From the NCBI RefSeq assembly GCF_920984675.1, contig NZ_CAKLBV010000005.1, positions 1 through 64,000 on the forward strand: a DNA stretch of 64,000 bases, written 5' to 3'. Positions 25,462 through 34,879 of this stretch are shown here, piece after piece; the first letter of the stretch is position 1, and each line of letters opens with the position of its first letter. The notes below the pieces were generated by a model. That model saw only the letters and a program-made list of their open reading frames with translations. It did no database searches and was not told the DNA's origin. The translations under genes were made by a program, and so were the position numbers. This DNA is from Methylobacterium sp. Leaf118 (lineage in GTDB: Bacteria; Pseudomonadota; Alphaproteobacteria; Rhizobiales; Beijerinckiaceae).

Positions 25462-28400
25462 ATGGGAGATCGGGCGATGTGCATCCTGTGCAGCGACAAT
25501 CCGAGCTACGTCTCCAGACATTGGATCTCCGAATCGTCGGCCGGGAGTGGATCGCTCGCGGGCGACGAGGTCGACGCTCCGCCGGTCGGGACGCTCGCCA
25601 CGGTCATCGATCAGCTCACCACGTCGTGGATCGGAGATGATGATCGCCGAACCTGGTCATCGACGCAGCTGACCTACGCGATCCCCTCGACCGCGCCGCC
25701 GAGCAGCGGCAACAACGAGGCGACCGGCTTCCGGGTGATGACCAATCTGATGGTCGCCCGGGCCCGCGAAGCCTTCGAGATGTGGGACGATTTGATCGCG
25801 ATCGACCTTGTCGAGACCACCTCCGCGACCAACCACGACATCAGCTTCGCCTACACCTCGGTGACCCGGAATGGTGGGACCTATGCATCGCCGACCCTGA
25901 TCCAGGGCACGAACGGGACCGACGTCATCACTAAACAACGCGTGTGGATGAATTCGGGCTGGGACAGCCACGATACCGATGCCGACATGTTCTATGGCGG
26001 CTACGGAGTCGAGACCTACATTCACGAGATCGGCCACACGCTCGGCCTGTCACATCCCGGAAAGTACAACGCCGGATCCGGGGGTGCTATTACGTACAAC
26101 GGAAACGCCGAATACGCGCAGGACACGCGAAAATATACGGTCATGTCCTATTTCGATGCGGACGAAGACGGGTCCGGCGTCGACCATTTCGGCCGGCGCG
26201 ACGACAATCGTGACGGGTTTTTCGACCGGACCTACAGCGCGTCGCCGCTGCTCGACGACATCTCGGCGATTCAGGCCAAATACGGCGCCGATCCGAACAC
26301 GCGGGTGGGCAACACGACCTACGGGTTCAATTCCAATGCGGGGCGTGGCGCCTTCGATTTCAACCAGAACACCGACCCAGTCATCGCGATCTACGATGCC
26401 GGCGGATACGACACGCTCGACGTGTCGGGCTTCGGCACGAACCAGCTGATCGATCTCGGGCCGGGCACCTTCTCCGACATCGGCAGCATGACCGACAACG
26501 TCGCGATTGCCCGGAACACGACGATCGAAGCTGCGATCGGCGGGTCCGGCAACGATACGATGTACGGCAATGCCGTCGCCAACGCCCTCACGGGAAATGG
26601 CGGGAACGACTCGATCTTCGGCTTCGACGGCAGCGATTCCCTCTACGGCGGTTTCGGCAACGACATCCTGGATGGGGGGAACGGCTTCGACGTCCTGCGC
26701 GGCGGGTTCGGCCTCGACACGCTCTACGGCGGAAACGACGGCGACAGCCTCTACGGCGAGGACGGAAACGATACGCTCTTCGGCGGATTGGGCGGCGACT
26801 ATCTCGAGGGAGGATCCGGCGACAACAACCTCTACGGCGAGGACGGCAGCGACACGCTCCGGTCCGGTTCGGGCAAAGATTACCTCAATGGCGGAGCCGG
26901 CTTCGACTACGCCAATTACAGCGACTCGACGGCCGGCGTCACGGTGGACCTCGCGCTCGGCAAGGTTCTGGGCGGCTACGCCACCGGTGACACGATCGTC
27001 GGCATCGAGGGCGTCTACGGGTCGGCCTTCGACGACAACCTCAGCGGCGGCACAACGGCCTCGAGCCTGTATGCCGGGGGCGGCGACGACAAGCTTCGGG
27101 GCCTCAGCGCGAACGACATCCTCTATGGCGAAGGCGGCAACGACACCCTGGTGGGGGGCGCCGGTGCCGACATCGTCTTCGGAGGCGATGGGTTCGACAT
27201 CGCGGCCTTCGACGGCACGGCCGGCGTCACCGTGAATCTCGTCAACGGAGCCCATGCCGGCGATGCGGCCGGAGACCTCTTCTCTTCGATCGAGCGCTTC
27301 ACCGGTAGCAACTTCGACGACACCTTCGTGGGCGCGGCAGCCGGCGACGACTTCCTGGGGCGCGGTGGAAACGACAGCCTCACCGGCAACGGAGGCAATG
27401 ACACGCTGGAGGGAGGCGCCGGCTCGGATCGGATCGATGGCGGCGACGGCATCGACACGGCGAGCTACGCGGCCTCGTCCGCCGGCGTCTACGTCGACCT
27501 GTCCCTCGGCAAGGTGCTCTACGGTGACGCAAACGGCGACACCCTCGTCAGCATCGAGAATGTCGAAGGCTCGAACTTTGACGACAATCTCGTCGGCGAC
27601 GCCTCCGCCAACACGATCAGCGGCCTCGCCGGAGACGACACCTTGGCGGGTGCCGCTGGAGCGGATCAGATCGCCGGCGGCGACGGAGACGACATCATCA
27701 CGGGTGGGGCCGGGGCCGATTACATGACCGCCGGCGACGGCGTCGATTGGGCCTATTACAGCGACTCCGATGCCGGCGTCACCGTGGACATCAGCGCCGG
27801 CAAGGTCGCCGGCATCGGTGGAACCGCGGAGGGCGATGCCCTGGTGGACTTCGAGAACATCCTCGGCTCCGCCTACGACGACAAGCTCTACGGCAATCTT
27901 GTCGCCAACATCCTCAGCGGCGGCGGCGGCATCGATCTTCTCTACGGCTATGACGGCGACGATACCCTGATCGGTGGGGCCGGGGGTGATACCCTCGACG
28001 GCGGCGCCGGTTTCGATTTCGTGGATTACGGCGGCTCGTCCGCTGGCGTGTCGGTCAATCTCACCACAGGCGTCGTCAGCGGCGGCGATGCGGCGGGGGA
28101 TGTCCTCGTTGGGATCGAGCGGGTCGCCGGATCGGGCTTCGCCGACACGCTGGTCGGAACGCTCGGGGGTGATCGTCTCGATGGGCGCGGCGGGGCCGAC
28201 CGGCTGGAGGGGCTCGAAGGCAACGACGTGTACATCGTCGACAACAGCGGCGACGTCACCGTCGAGGCCGCGGGCGACGGCAACGATACGGTGTTGGCCG
28301 CCGTGAGCTACGTGCTCGGCACGGGTCGATCCATCGAGACCCTGCGGACCATCCTCGATACGGGGACGGGGGCCATCAACCTCACCGGCAACGAACTCGC

Positions 28401-29304
28401 CAACAAGATCGTGGGCAATGACGGCAACAACGTTCTCGATGGCAAGGGCGGTATCGATAACCTGTACGGTCGGGCTGGCAACGACACCTACATCGTCGAC
28501 AATGCCGGCGACCGGGTGTTCGAATCCGTGGGCGGCGGCCGGGACGCGGTCGCCGTGGGCGTGAGCTACACCCTCGCGGCCGGCCAGGAGATCGAGGAAC
28601 TCCGCATCCTCCTATCGGCCGGCGATCGGGCCATCGATCTGACCGGCAACGCGTTCGCCCAGACCCTCAAGGGCAACGACGGCGGCAACCGGATCGACGG
28701 CGGCGCGGGCGCCGACACGATGATCGGCGGGGCCGGGAACGACACCTACCTCGTCGATAATCTTGGCGATACGGTCACCGAGGCGACCGGTGAGGGCCGC
28801 GACGCGGTCGCGACGGGGGTGAGCTACATCCTCACGGCGGGCCAGGAGATCGAGGAGCTGCGGATCCTCTCGTCGGCCGGCGACCGGGCGATCGATCTGA
28901 CCGGGAACAGCCTCTCCCAGGCCTTGCTCGGCAACAACGGCGCCAATACGCTCAACGGCGGCTGGGGCAACGACGTGCTGACCGGCCGCGGCGGGGCCGA
29001 CATCTTCGTCTTCGCCAACGGTCTCTACACGGAAAACGTCGATCGTATCACCGACTTTGCCTCCGAGGATACGCTGCAACTGTCGAAGAGCATCTTCACG
29101 GCGCTGGCGCCGGGCCAACTGGCGGCTGGTGCCTTCAAGAACATCACGACCGGCACGGCCGACGGGGATGACCGTCTGCTCTACAAACAATCGACCGGCG
29201 AGTTGTTCTACGACGCGGATGGCTCGGGGAGCGAGGTGAAGGTGAAGGTTGCGGTTCTCGACAACAAGGCCACACTCACGGCGGCCGACTTCTTCATCGT
29301 GTGA
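25462..29304 (+). CDS. Serralysin-type (M10B) RTX zinc metalloprotease, enlarged
   Basis: A 1280-residue secreted protease; classical serralysins have about 480. Zinc motif HEIGHTLGLSH covers residues 188-198 (His188, Glu189, His192, His198) and the Met-turn is 'VMSYF' with Met228 and Tyr230. The M10 C-terminal entry 'LLDDISAIQAKYGAD' follows. From about residue 360 onward there are many GGxGND RTX repeats, several ~110-residue units with 'YSDSxAGVTVDLxxGK' and 'IEGVYGSAFDDN', then three 86-residue repeats and a C-terminal type I secretion end 'ADIFVFANG...DFFIV'. There is no signal peptide, as expected. The N-terminus has two unusual cysteines (MCILCSD). No inhibitor or exporter gene is adjacent. 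Confidence 0.92.
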   Translation: MGDRAMCILCSDNPSYVSRHWISESSAGSGSLAGDEVDAPPVGTLATVIDQLTTSWIGDDDRRTWSSTQLTYAIPSTAPPSSGNNEATGFRVMTNLMVARAREAFEMWDDLIAIDLVETTSATNHDISFAYTSVTRNGGTYASPTLIQGTNGTDVITKQRVWMNSGWDSHDTDADMFYGGYGVETYIHEIGHTLGLSHPGKYNAGSGGAITYNGNAEYAQDTRKYTVMSYFDADEDGSGVDHFGRRDDNRDGFFDRTYSASPLLDDISAIQAKYGADPNTRVGNTTYGFNSNAGRGAFDFNQNTDPVIAIYDAGGYDTLDVSGFGTNQLIDLGPGTFSDIGSMTDNVAIARNTTIEAAIGGSGNDTMYGNAVANALTGNGGNDSIFGFDGSDSLYGGFGNDILDGGNGFDVLRGGFGLDTLYGGNDGDSLYGEDGNDTLFGGLGGDYLEGGSGDNNLYGEDGSDTLRSGSGKDYLNGGAGFDYANYSDSTAGVTVDLALGKVLGGYATGDTIVGIEGVYGSAFDDNLSGGTTASSLYAGGGDDKLRGLSANDILYGEGGNDTLVGGAGADIVFGGDGFDIAAFDGTAGVTVNLVNGAHAGDAAGDLFSSIERFTGSNFDDTFVGAAAGDDFLGRGGNDSLTGNGGNDTLEGGAGSDRIDGGDGIDTASYAASSAGVYVDLSLGKVLYGDANGDTLVSIENVEGSNFDDNLVGDASANTISGLAGDDTLAGAAGADQIAGGDGDDIITGGAGADYMTAGDGVDWAYYSDSDAGVTVDISAGKVAGIGGTAEGDALVDFENILGSAYDDKLYGNLVANILSGGGGIDLLYGYDGDDTLIGGAGGDTLDGGAGFDFVDYGGSSAGVSVNLTTGVVSGGDAAGDVLVGIERVAGSGFADTLVGTLGGDRLDGRGGADRLEGLEGNDVYIVDNSGDVTVEAAGDGNDTVLAAVSYVLGTGRSIETLRTILDTGTGAINLTGNELANKIVGNDGNNVLDGKGGIDNLYGRAGNDTYIVDNAGDRVFESVGGGRDAVAVGVSYTLAAGQEIEELRILLSAGDRAIDLTGNAFAQTLKGNDGGNRIDGGAGADTMIGGAGNDTYLVDNLGDTVTEATGEGRDAVATGVSYILTAGQEIEELRILSSAGDRAIDLTGNSLSQALLGNNGANTLNGGWGNDVLTGRGGADIFVFANGLYTENVDRITDFASEDTLQLSKSIFTALAPGQLAAGAFKNITTGTADGDDRLLYKQSTGELFYDADGSGSEVKVKVAVLDNKATLTAADFFIV
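28225..28998 (+). repeat. Three tandem 258-bp (86-residue) repeats in the metalloprotease
   Basis: The 'ND(V/T)Y(I/L)VDN' strand recurs at 28225, 28483 and 28741, exactly 258 bases apart, each followed by 'VSYxLxxGQEIEELRIL' and 'AIDLTGN'-like text. The unit is a shorter relative of the 93-residue repeat in the giant RTX protein upstream, so the two proteins share a secretion-side building block. Confidence 0.85.
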
Positions 29305-29309
29305 GCGGC

Positions 29310-29346
29310 CCACGGGCATCCGTTTCGGTGAGACGGATGCCCGTGG
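29310..29346 (+). terminator. Terminator of the metalloprotease gene
   Basis: A 14-bp perfect stem (29310-29323 with 29333-29346, arms CCACGGGCATCCGT and ACGGATGCCCGTGG) with a 9-base loop begins 6 bases after the stop codon. A tandem 14-bp duplication (GAGCCAAGGCCCGC, twice) follows at 29355-29382. Confidence 0.7.
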
Positions 29347-29478
29347 CCGGGCTCGAGCCAAGGCCCGCGAGCCAAGGCCCGCGTCCTGGCCTTCAACGGT
29401 CCGTCGATCGCCGCTGATCGTCCCCCATAGGAGTGGTCCGCCCTGAGGTATGGCTTTCGAGCCTATGGAGGACGGACA

Positions 29479-29535
29479 GATGGGAACGAAGCGGCGCAAA
29501 CCCGAGGAAGTTACCGCCTGCGGCGACGTCCAGCG
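29479..29535 (+). pseudogene. IS3-family transposase OrfA, 5' remnant
   Basis: ATGGGAACGAAGCGGCGCAA at 29479 gives MGTKRRKPEEV, the usual first residues of an IS3-family OrfA (M-x-TKR-x-KPEEI), preceded by a ribosome-site-like GGAGGACGG. After 'PEEV' the protein no longer resembles OrfA, so only the tip of the gene remains. It points in the same direction as the OrfB scrap at 31.5 kb. Confidence 0.5.
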
Positions 29536-30063
29536 GATCATCCGTCAGAGCAAGATCGACGACGGTCGTTACGTTCATGTTGGACATCATTGGGATCCGT
29601 GCCGAGCGACGACGGGTCGTCGTCGGTTCCTCCGCCGCGCCGACAATCCGTGAGATCTTGCTCCGTGCCGTGGAAGGGGGAATCACCCTCAACAAGATCG
29701 TCATGGCGGCCCGGGTTGACGACGTGTTGCGACAACAGATCGAGACCTTCAGACACGATCCAGGATGGCAGTCTTTTTTCTTGGAGCCGCCTCGTGAGAG
29801 AGGAAGGACCGCGGGCGAGCTTGCGTTTCAAATCCTGGCTCGCTTGGCCTTATCTGCCACCGAGAGAGCCCTCGACCCTAAAGGTCAAACCCGCGGGATG
29901 CGGCCGGAATTAACGTTGGGCCATTGCAGTTCTGTCAAGATCGCCAACAGAAACTCATTAGTCCACGAGCGCGCCCGTCAAATCAGCACCGGATTTTCAA
30001 GCCATCACTCAAAGATCTGCGGCTTGCCCTTTCATTGAATAGACAAGCAGATCGTCATTTTCA
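29536..30063. other. Region without a recognised gene
   Basis: Open frames cross this stretch, for example one reading 'TIREILLRAVEGGITLNKIVMAARVDD', but none has convincing start, codon use or family resemblance. Base composition becomes AT-richer toward 30000, matching the low-GC gene that follows. I treat it as decayed or imported non-coding DNA. Confidence 0.4.
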
Positions 30064-31203
30064 TCAAATCCCGATTTCTGCGGCCGACTCCTCCCCAAGC
30101 ACCGTTCGGATTTTCCGCCTGATGAAGGGTTCTGCACGCGGATGTTGCCCAAGGGCATTCATTCTGGACGCCCAGGATTTGATATCGTCGTTGCGCGTCC
30201 GGCAATAGGTATTGCTGTCCCATATGCCTGTCAGATCGACGCCGAATTTCATCAGAGAATCGATCAGATGTTTTTGATCCAGCACCGAGATGGCGCGCGT
30301 TTTGTCGGCGCGGCCGTTTGATCGTAGGCTATAAATCATGCCATGAACCGCGTTGATATGCGTCAATTTCTGGACGCGACCCTGGAAAGAGGTCGTCGGC
30401 ATCGATTTTCCCTTGCGACGGCTGATAATACCGAGCTTGGAATGGAGCCGCCCCAGGAGCTGCAGCCCATGAAGGGCGGATCCTTCGGAAAAAATCAGGG
30501 TCGATGCGTTTTTGTAGGCTTCCAGCTGTTGATCGACCGGCATTTCTTCGGGATGAATGGTCGTGAAGCCGACCTGCGTGAGGGCGTTTTCGATGTAGCT
30601 CTCAGCCGCGATTTGCCCGACGGGAAAATTGTGATTTTCGTGCAATCGGGATCGAGATACGTAGACCATCGTGTTTGTCGTTTGATTTGCGGTGCTCCCG
30701 GTGATGCGATCCATCAGGTCGAGATGCTGACGGCTCGGCCCAGCGCCGCCTCTGACTTCCGATTGCGGATAGACGTACAATTTTTCGACCTTGATCGGCG
30801 ACCGAACGATCAAAACTCTGTCGGTATCGACTTTTAGATGCCGCAAGATCTGCCAAAAATACTCTGGAGGATCGATGTCGAGTTGGCTCTCCATGGCGAA
30901 AAGCAGCGGACATGGAAGGCCGGAATAGGCAGATTCGGCGATCCTCATACCGAAATCGGCGACCGCGTGTCCGAAATGGAAGGCAATCGGCCCACACCAG
31001 ATGGCTTGCGGGATCGTCATCGTCGGCTCGGCGATGAAGGACGGCGCCGCGTCACGCGGGATCGGGAGCCAGCCCCTCGCATGCCGGGCCTTCCATTGCC
31101 ACGCGTAACGGGGCCACAGAGGGCCACCACGAAACATCGCACCCTGATGGAAGCTCTCAATCGGCATAACAATAACATTATTGTATAACATTTGGCGCTG
31201 CAT
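30064..31203 (-). CDS. Glycosyltransferase family 61 (DUF563) protein, low GC
   Basis: A 379-residue protein with GT61 features: 'AIWCGPIAFHFGHAVADFGMRI' (the GHF/W-type entry motif), 'VYVSRSRLHENHNF' and 'FSEGSALHGLQLLG', the conserved E-G-S/A-x-L-H site of the family. It would transfer a sugar to a surface glycan or glycoprotein; donor and acceptor are unknown. It has no signal peptide or clear membrane segment. Its base composition is near 50% GC by eye, far below its neighbours, and IS3 fragments lie on both sides, so recent horizontal gain is likely. Start at 31203 (MQRQMLYNN); a second ATG four codons on is possible. Confidence 0.75.
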   Translation of the reverse strand: MQRQMLYNNVIVMPIESFHQGAMFRGGPLWPRYAWQWKARHARGWLPIPRDAAPSFIAEPTMTIPQAIWCGPIAFHFGHAVADFGMRIAESAYSGLPCPLLFAMESQLDIDPPEYFWQILRHLKVDTDRVLIVRSPIKVEKLYVYPQSEVRGGAGPSRQHLDLMDRITGSTANQTTNTMVYVSRSRLHENHNFPVGQIAAESYIENALTQVGFTTIHPEEMPVDQQLEAYKNASTLIFSEGSALHGLQLLGRLHSKLGIISRRKGKSMPTTSFQGRVQKLTHINAVHGMIYSLRSNGRADKTRAISVLDQKHLIDSLMKFGVDLTGIWDSNTYCRTRNDDIKSWASRMNALGQHPRAEPFIRRKIRTVLGEESAAEIGI

Positions 31204-31529
31204 GAACGTCTGCCGACCGTCCTCGTGTCAGGGTTTGCCGAATGTTTCTGCAGCAATCCGTCTGCATCGGATCGCGTGTCGCCCCACGGCATCGGAGCGG
31301 TCAGCAGGGCCGGCCCCGGGGATCGATGTCAAGCGGCGCGATGGTTCGGGCGTGAACCGCCCAGATGTTTCGGTGTTCGGTTCCCATTCCGCGTTCGAGG
31401 GCCCGGCAGTCGCGGAAGGCGAAGAGCACGCGCGATGATCCTCCGCCGTCTTGGGAAGCTTGCAACGATGTGGACGGATGGAACGCCATCGTGCCGCCCG
31501 GGCGCGGGCGCTGGCACGACGCGTTTCTC
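31204..31529. other. Mosaic region without a recognised gene
   Basis: High GC returns abruptly about 31220, next to the low-GC glycosyltransferase. Short open frames exist on both strands, but none resembles a known family. It joins imported DNA to the IS3 OrfB scrap at 31530. Confidence 0.35.
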
Positions 31530-31622
31530 AGGACGCGCCGATGATCGACGGATGCTGAAGGCGGCCGGCTGGTTGGGTCAACGACAGGCGGATTGAGCGG
31601 ATCTGGCGGCGCGAGGGGCTGC
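31530..31622 (+). pseudogene. IS3-family transposase OrfB, internal scrap with a frameshift
   Basis: The text '(R)MLKAAGW' (frame 1, about 31549-31574) continues one frame over as 'VNDRRIERIWRREGL' (31578-31622). Together they match the OrfB helix-turn-helix_21 region of IS3-family transposases ('LLR.AGW.VN.KRVERIWRREGLK'). One extra G in TTGGG separates the frames. The DDE catalytic domain is absent. Confidence 0.6.
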
Positions 31623-31786
31623 CCGACAAGAACTTCGCCGACAAGTACCGCCTGGAAGTCTTCTCGGAGGTGTTCGGGCAGGAGAGTGCCTTCGCCTGCC
31701 TGGCCAGGCTGATCCGCTTCGGACAGCGCGGCCGCTCGATCCTGCTTCACGGCTCGTCCGGCTCCGGGAAGACCGTGTTCGTCGGG
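31623..31786 (+). pseudogene. Clamp-loader-like AAA+ ATPase, N-terminal fragment
   Basis: Continuing in frame from the OrfB scrap: 'PDKNFADKYRLEVFSEVFGQ' then 'LARLIRFGQRGRSILLHGSS' and GSGKT. 'KYRxxxFxEVxGQE' plus a Walker A (GSSGSGKT) about 35 residues later is the start of RFC/DnaX-type AAA+ proteins. The frame loses all resemblance after the Walker A. It is a fragment joined to other debris. Confidence 0.5.
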
Positions 31787-31965
31787 ACGTGGCAGCCCGA
31801 GACGAAGGTCGCGGCAGCCTCAAGGATGGCCAGCATCGCCGCGCCGAGTGCGACAGGCAGGCCCGGTCCGGCAAGGTGGCTCAGCCCGGTGTGGTCGCGC
31901 TGGCCGTGGCTGAGCACCAGGGCGGAGAGATCACCGCCGCCGGCCAGACCGTTGATGTCGGGCAT
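31787..31965 (-). pseudogene. Metallo-beta-lactamase-fold hydrolase fragment
   Basis: The minus strand reads 'MPDINGLAGGGDLSALVLSH' followed by GQRDHTGLSHLAGPGLPVAL. This is the metal-binding motif region of MBL-fold hydrolases, with HxHxDH altered to HGQRDH (second His lost). About 58 residues remain, and the rest runs antisense into the AAA+ scrap. It is non-functional. Confidence 0.55.
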
Positions 31966-32002
31966 GAAGGGTCGGGCTCTGGTCGGGTGAAACCTGCGCC
32001 GG

Positions 32003-32437
32003 GTGCGTGTGGCGCAAGGCTTGTCGCAGGAGCGGCTGGCAGCGGATGCAGGCGTGGACCGGGCCTATCTCGGCGGCCTGGAACGGCAGGCCGAGAATCC
32101 GACGGTTGATTTGCTTGACAAGGTTTCTGAGGCGCCGGCCGTACCGTCGGGTGAGTTGTTCCTAGCGCCGGCTGCCGACGAATCCCCGCCTATGCCGCCG
32201 CGGGGTGGACGACGGGGGCGACTCTCAAGCGGAAGCGGTCGGTGTCATGTGCGGTCCACGGTGCCGCCCGCTGCTTTGGGCATCAGCACGGTGTACACCC
32301 CCTACACGGCCTACCTGGCGTGCATAACCCGACAGCGCCAAAATCCAGTCCTGACAAGTCCGACGCAACCCAATTCGAAATGTGGGGTGTGCCGTGGGCT
32401 GTCGCCAAAGAAGGACCGAAAAACCCTATGCTCTTAG
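32003..32437 (+). CDS. XRE-family helix-turn-helix protein (possibly truncated)
   Basis: 144 residues from a GTG. The first 45 form a Cro/CI-type HTH: 'VAQGLSQERLAADAGVDRAYLGGLER' then 'ENPTVDLLDKVSEA'. The codons just before the GTG also fit the family (N-L-R-R), but a TGA precedes them, so the true N-terminus may have been lost. The C-terminal 90 residues are low-complexity, cysteine-containing and unlike the family. It lies in the graveyard next to tRNA-Ser, where mobile-element regulators are common. Whether it is functional is doubtful. Confidence 0.45.
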   Translation: MRVAQGLSQERLAADAGVDRAYLGGLERQAENPTVDLLDKVSEAPAVPSGELFLAPAADESPPMPPRGGRRGRLSSGSGRCHVRSTVPPAALGISTVYTPYTAYLACITRQRQNPVLTSPTQPNSKCGVCRGLSPKKDRKTLCS

Positions 32438-32454
32438 TGTCTTAAGTAATTCAA

Positions 32455-32544
32455 TGGCGGAGAGGGAGGGATTCGAACCCCCGATGCCCTTGCAGGCATG
32501 CCGCATTTCGAGTGCGGTGCATTCAACCGCTCTGCCACCTCTCC
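32455..32544 (-). tRNA. tRNA-Ser (anticodon CGA)
   Basis: The 90-base minus-strand sequence starts GGAGAGG (32544-32538), pairs with CCTCTCC, has discriminator G and an encoded CCA (32457-32455). The anticodon loop CTCGAAA gives CGA, reading UCG codons. A long variable arm (GCATGCCTGCAAGGGCATC) and T-loop GTTCGAATC confirm a serine tRNA. Its 3' end faces the mosaic of gene fragments, the usual geometry of an integration site. Confidence 0.95.
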
Positions 32545-32710
32545 GTCCCTGAAGCGCCAGACTGGACCGGGATCCGGCCTGCCTTCGACTTCAGATGCCC
32601 ACCGCATGGCGGCGCGCTGTGGCAACGCTCGGCACGCAGCGCCTATAGCGAACCGCAGGGTCGATGGCAAGGAAGAGCGTCGCGTGTCGTGGCGGTCGGT
32701 GCGGGCTGGC

Positions 32711-33367
32711 TCATCCCGCGTCGGTCCCCTCCTTCCGCTCGTGCCGCAGCAGCAGCGGCGTCTGGGCGAGGGCGAAGCCGATCGTGAGCGGCATGATGCC
32801 GAACACCTTGAAGTTCACCCAGAAATCCTCCGTCTGCGTGCGCCAGACGATCTCGTTGAGGACGGCGAGCGCCAAGAAAAACAGGCCCCAGCGGAAGGTC
32901 AGCTTGCGCCACCCGACCGCATCCAGGGCGAACATGCTGTCGAGCACGACCGAGAGCAGCGACTTGCCGAAGGCGAGACCCCCGAGGAGCACGAGGCCGA
33001 ACAGCGTGTTCACGATGGTCGGTTTCATCATGATGAAGGTCTTGTCCTGGAGCGCCAGCGTCAGGCCGCCGAACACCACCACGACCACGCCCGACACGAG
33101 CGGCATGATCGGCAACCGTCGCAGCAGGGCGAAGTGGACGCCAAGGGCGATCACGGTGGCGACGACGAAGATGCCGGTCGCCACGAACAGCTTGCTCTCG
33201 GGCGGCACGCCGAAGCGTTCGGCATAGGCGTTGCCGAGGAAGAACACGACCAGCGGGCCCATCTCCAGCACGAGCTTGAGCAGCGGCGGCAGGTGACGGC
33301 CTGGGGGCACGCCCTCGACCCGGACGGCGGGTCCGTCCCGGCGGGGCGAGGTGTCGGCGGCGCTCAT
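32711..33367 (-). CDS. ispZ: Inner-membrane septation protein A (IspZ/YciB)
   Basis: A 218-residue integral membrane protein with about five to six hydrophobic segments ('[20 protein letters not shown]', '[20 protein letters not shown]', '[19 protein letters not shown]', '[14 protein letters not shown]'). '[10 protein letters not shown]', '[19 protein letters not shown]', '[14 protein letters not shown]' and '[16 protein letters not shown]' are YciB family landmarks. The family supports envelope integrity and septation. Its ATG overlaps the ftsY stop in an ATGA (33364-33367), so translation is coupled. Confidence 0.93.
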   Translation of the reverse strand: MSAADTSPRRDGPAVRVEGVPPGRHLPPLLKLVLEMGPLVVFFLGNAYAERFGVPPESKLFVATGIFVVATVIALGVHFALLRRLPIMPLVSGVVVVVFGGLTLALQDKTFIMMKPTIVNTLFGLVLLGGLAFGKSLLSVVLDSMFALDAVGWRKLTFRWGLFFLALAVLNEIVWRTQTEDFWVNFKVFGIMPLTIGFALAQTPLLLRHERKEGTDAG

Positions 33368-34833
33368 GGGCGCTCCTCCTTCGAATCCTTGGGCAGGCCG
33401 GTGATGGCGCGGGCGAAATCCCGGGCGGCGAAGGGTTCGAGGTCCTCCACGCCCTCGCCGACGCCGATGAAGTGCACCGGCAGGCCGAACCGCGCGGCAA
33501 GCGCCACGAGGATGCCGCCCCGCGCGGTGCCGTCGAGCTTCGTCATCACGAGGCCCGAGACCGGGGCGGCCTGCGCGAACAGCTCGACCTGGCTGAGGGC
33601 ATTCTGGCCCACCGTGGCGTCGAGCACCAGAAGGGTCGCATGGGGGGCGTCCGCGTCGAGCTTGCGGATCACCCGCACGATCTTCTCCAGCTCCGCCATG
33701 AGGCCGGCCTTGTTCTGGAGGCGGCCCGCCGTGTCGATGAGGAGCACGTCGGTCCCGGCCTCCCGCGCCTCCTTCAGCGCGTCGAAGGCGAGGCCCGCCG
33801 CGTCCGATCCCTGGGCGCGGCTGATGACCGGCGCGCCGGTGCGCTCGCCCCAGACCCGGAGTTGCTCGATCGCGGCGGCCCGGAAGGTGTCGCCCGCCGC
33901 CAGCATGACGCTGCGCCCCTCCGCCTTGCACTTGAGAGCGAGCTTGCCGATCGTCGTGGTCTTGCCCGCGCCGTTCACCCCGACCGTGAGGATGACGAAC
34001 GGCTTGCGTGACGGATCGATCGCGATCGGGACGGCGACGGGGGCGAGCGCGCGCTCGATCTCGGTGGCGAGGATCGTCCGGACTTCGTCCGGGGAGATAC
34101 CCTTCTCGTAGCGCCCCTTGCCGACCGCCTCCGCCATACGCGTCGCCGTCTCGACGCCAAAATCGGCCTGGATCAGCGCATCCTCGAGATCCTCCAGGGT
34201 CGTGGCGTCGAGCTTGCGCTTGGTGAAGAGACCCGTGACCCGGTCCGACAGGGCCGAGGAGGTGCGGCGCATGCCGGAGGTGAGGCGCGACCACCAGCCC
34301 CGCTTCTCCTCGCCGGGGCTCGGACCGGCTACGGCGTCGCTCGCGAGCGCGGCGGCACTGTCGACAGGCTGGATGTCGACCTCGGCGGGCGTTGTCGCCT
34401 CGGCCGCAGACCCCTCGCCACCGCCCGCGACGCGGGACCACCAGCCGCGCTTCTCCGAGGCTTCGGATGCGGGCGCCGAGGCCTCGGCCTCCGGCGAGGA
34501 TTCCGATGCGGCCTCGGGCTCTGAAACGGGCTCGGGCTCGGGCGGCGCGAAGGCCGCATCCTCGATCGGGGGCTGCGGTTCGGGCTGAAGGTCCGCGCCC
34601 TCGATCTCGTCGGGGATGCGGTTCTTGTCCGGATCGTCGGGCGCGGGCTCGCTGGCGGGCGGCGGCACGTGAGCGACGTCGTCGGCGGCGGTGGCGAAGT
34701 CCGGCACCCCCTCCGACTCGGAGGCCGGCGAGGTCGCCTCCGGTCGGACCGGCTCGTCGGATGGCTTCGCCTCCGGCGCGCCCTTGCGCCCGAACAGGCG
34801 CCCGAACCAGCCGGGCTTGTCGTCGTCGCTCAT
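33364..34833 (-). CDS. ftsY: Signal recognition particle receptor FtsY
   Basis: A 489-residue SRP-receptor GTPase that docks SRP-ribosome complexes at the inner membrane. The N-terminus '[17 protein letters not shown]' is an amphipathic membrane-targeting start, followed by ~170 acidic, low-complexity residues with two 'KRGWWSR(V/L)' repeats. The NG domain starts near residue 190; the G motifs are '[15 protein letters not shown]' (P-loop, about 283), '[14 protein letters not shown]', 'DTAGRLQ' and '[10 protein letters not shown]'. It is co-directional and overlapping with ispZ, and divergent from the RluA-type gene 46 bases away. Confidence 0.96.
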   Translation of the reverse strand: MSDDDKPGWFGRLFGRKGAPEAKPSDEPVRPEATSPASESEGVPDFATAADDVAHVPPPASEPAPDDPDKNRIPDEIEGADLQPEPQPPIEDAAFAPPEPEPVSEPEAASESSPEAEASAPASEASEKRGWWSRVAGGGEGSAAEATTPAEVDIQPVDSAAALASDAVAGPSPGEEKRGWWSRLTSGMRRTSSALSDRVTGLFTKRKLDATTLEDLEDALIQADFGVETATRMAEAVGKGRYEKGISPDEVRTILATEIERALAPVAVPIAIDPSRKPFVILTVGVNGAGKTTTIGKLALKCKAEGRSVMLAAGDTFRAAAIEQLRVWGERTGAPVISRAQGSDAAGLAFDALKEAREAGTDVLLIDTAGRLQNKAGLMAELEKIVRVIRKLDADAPHATLLVLDATVGQNALSQVELFAQAAPVSGLVMTKLDGTARGGILVALAARFGLPVHFIGVGEGVEDLEPFAARDFARAITGLPKDSKEERP

Positions 34834-34879
34834 CCTCGAAAACCTTGCTCCCGAAGGCTTGGCGCTCTAGCCCCAGGGG

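Noticed and set aside
29433..30038. A 201-residue protein after the metalloprotease
   Set aside because: The first third overlaps the OrfA remnant in another frame, and the rest has no recognisable family or convincing start.
12600..32545. A prophage
   Set aside because: No integrase, terminase, capsid or lysis genes are present; only IS3 scraps and an XRE fragment.
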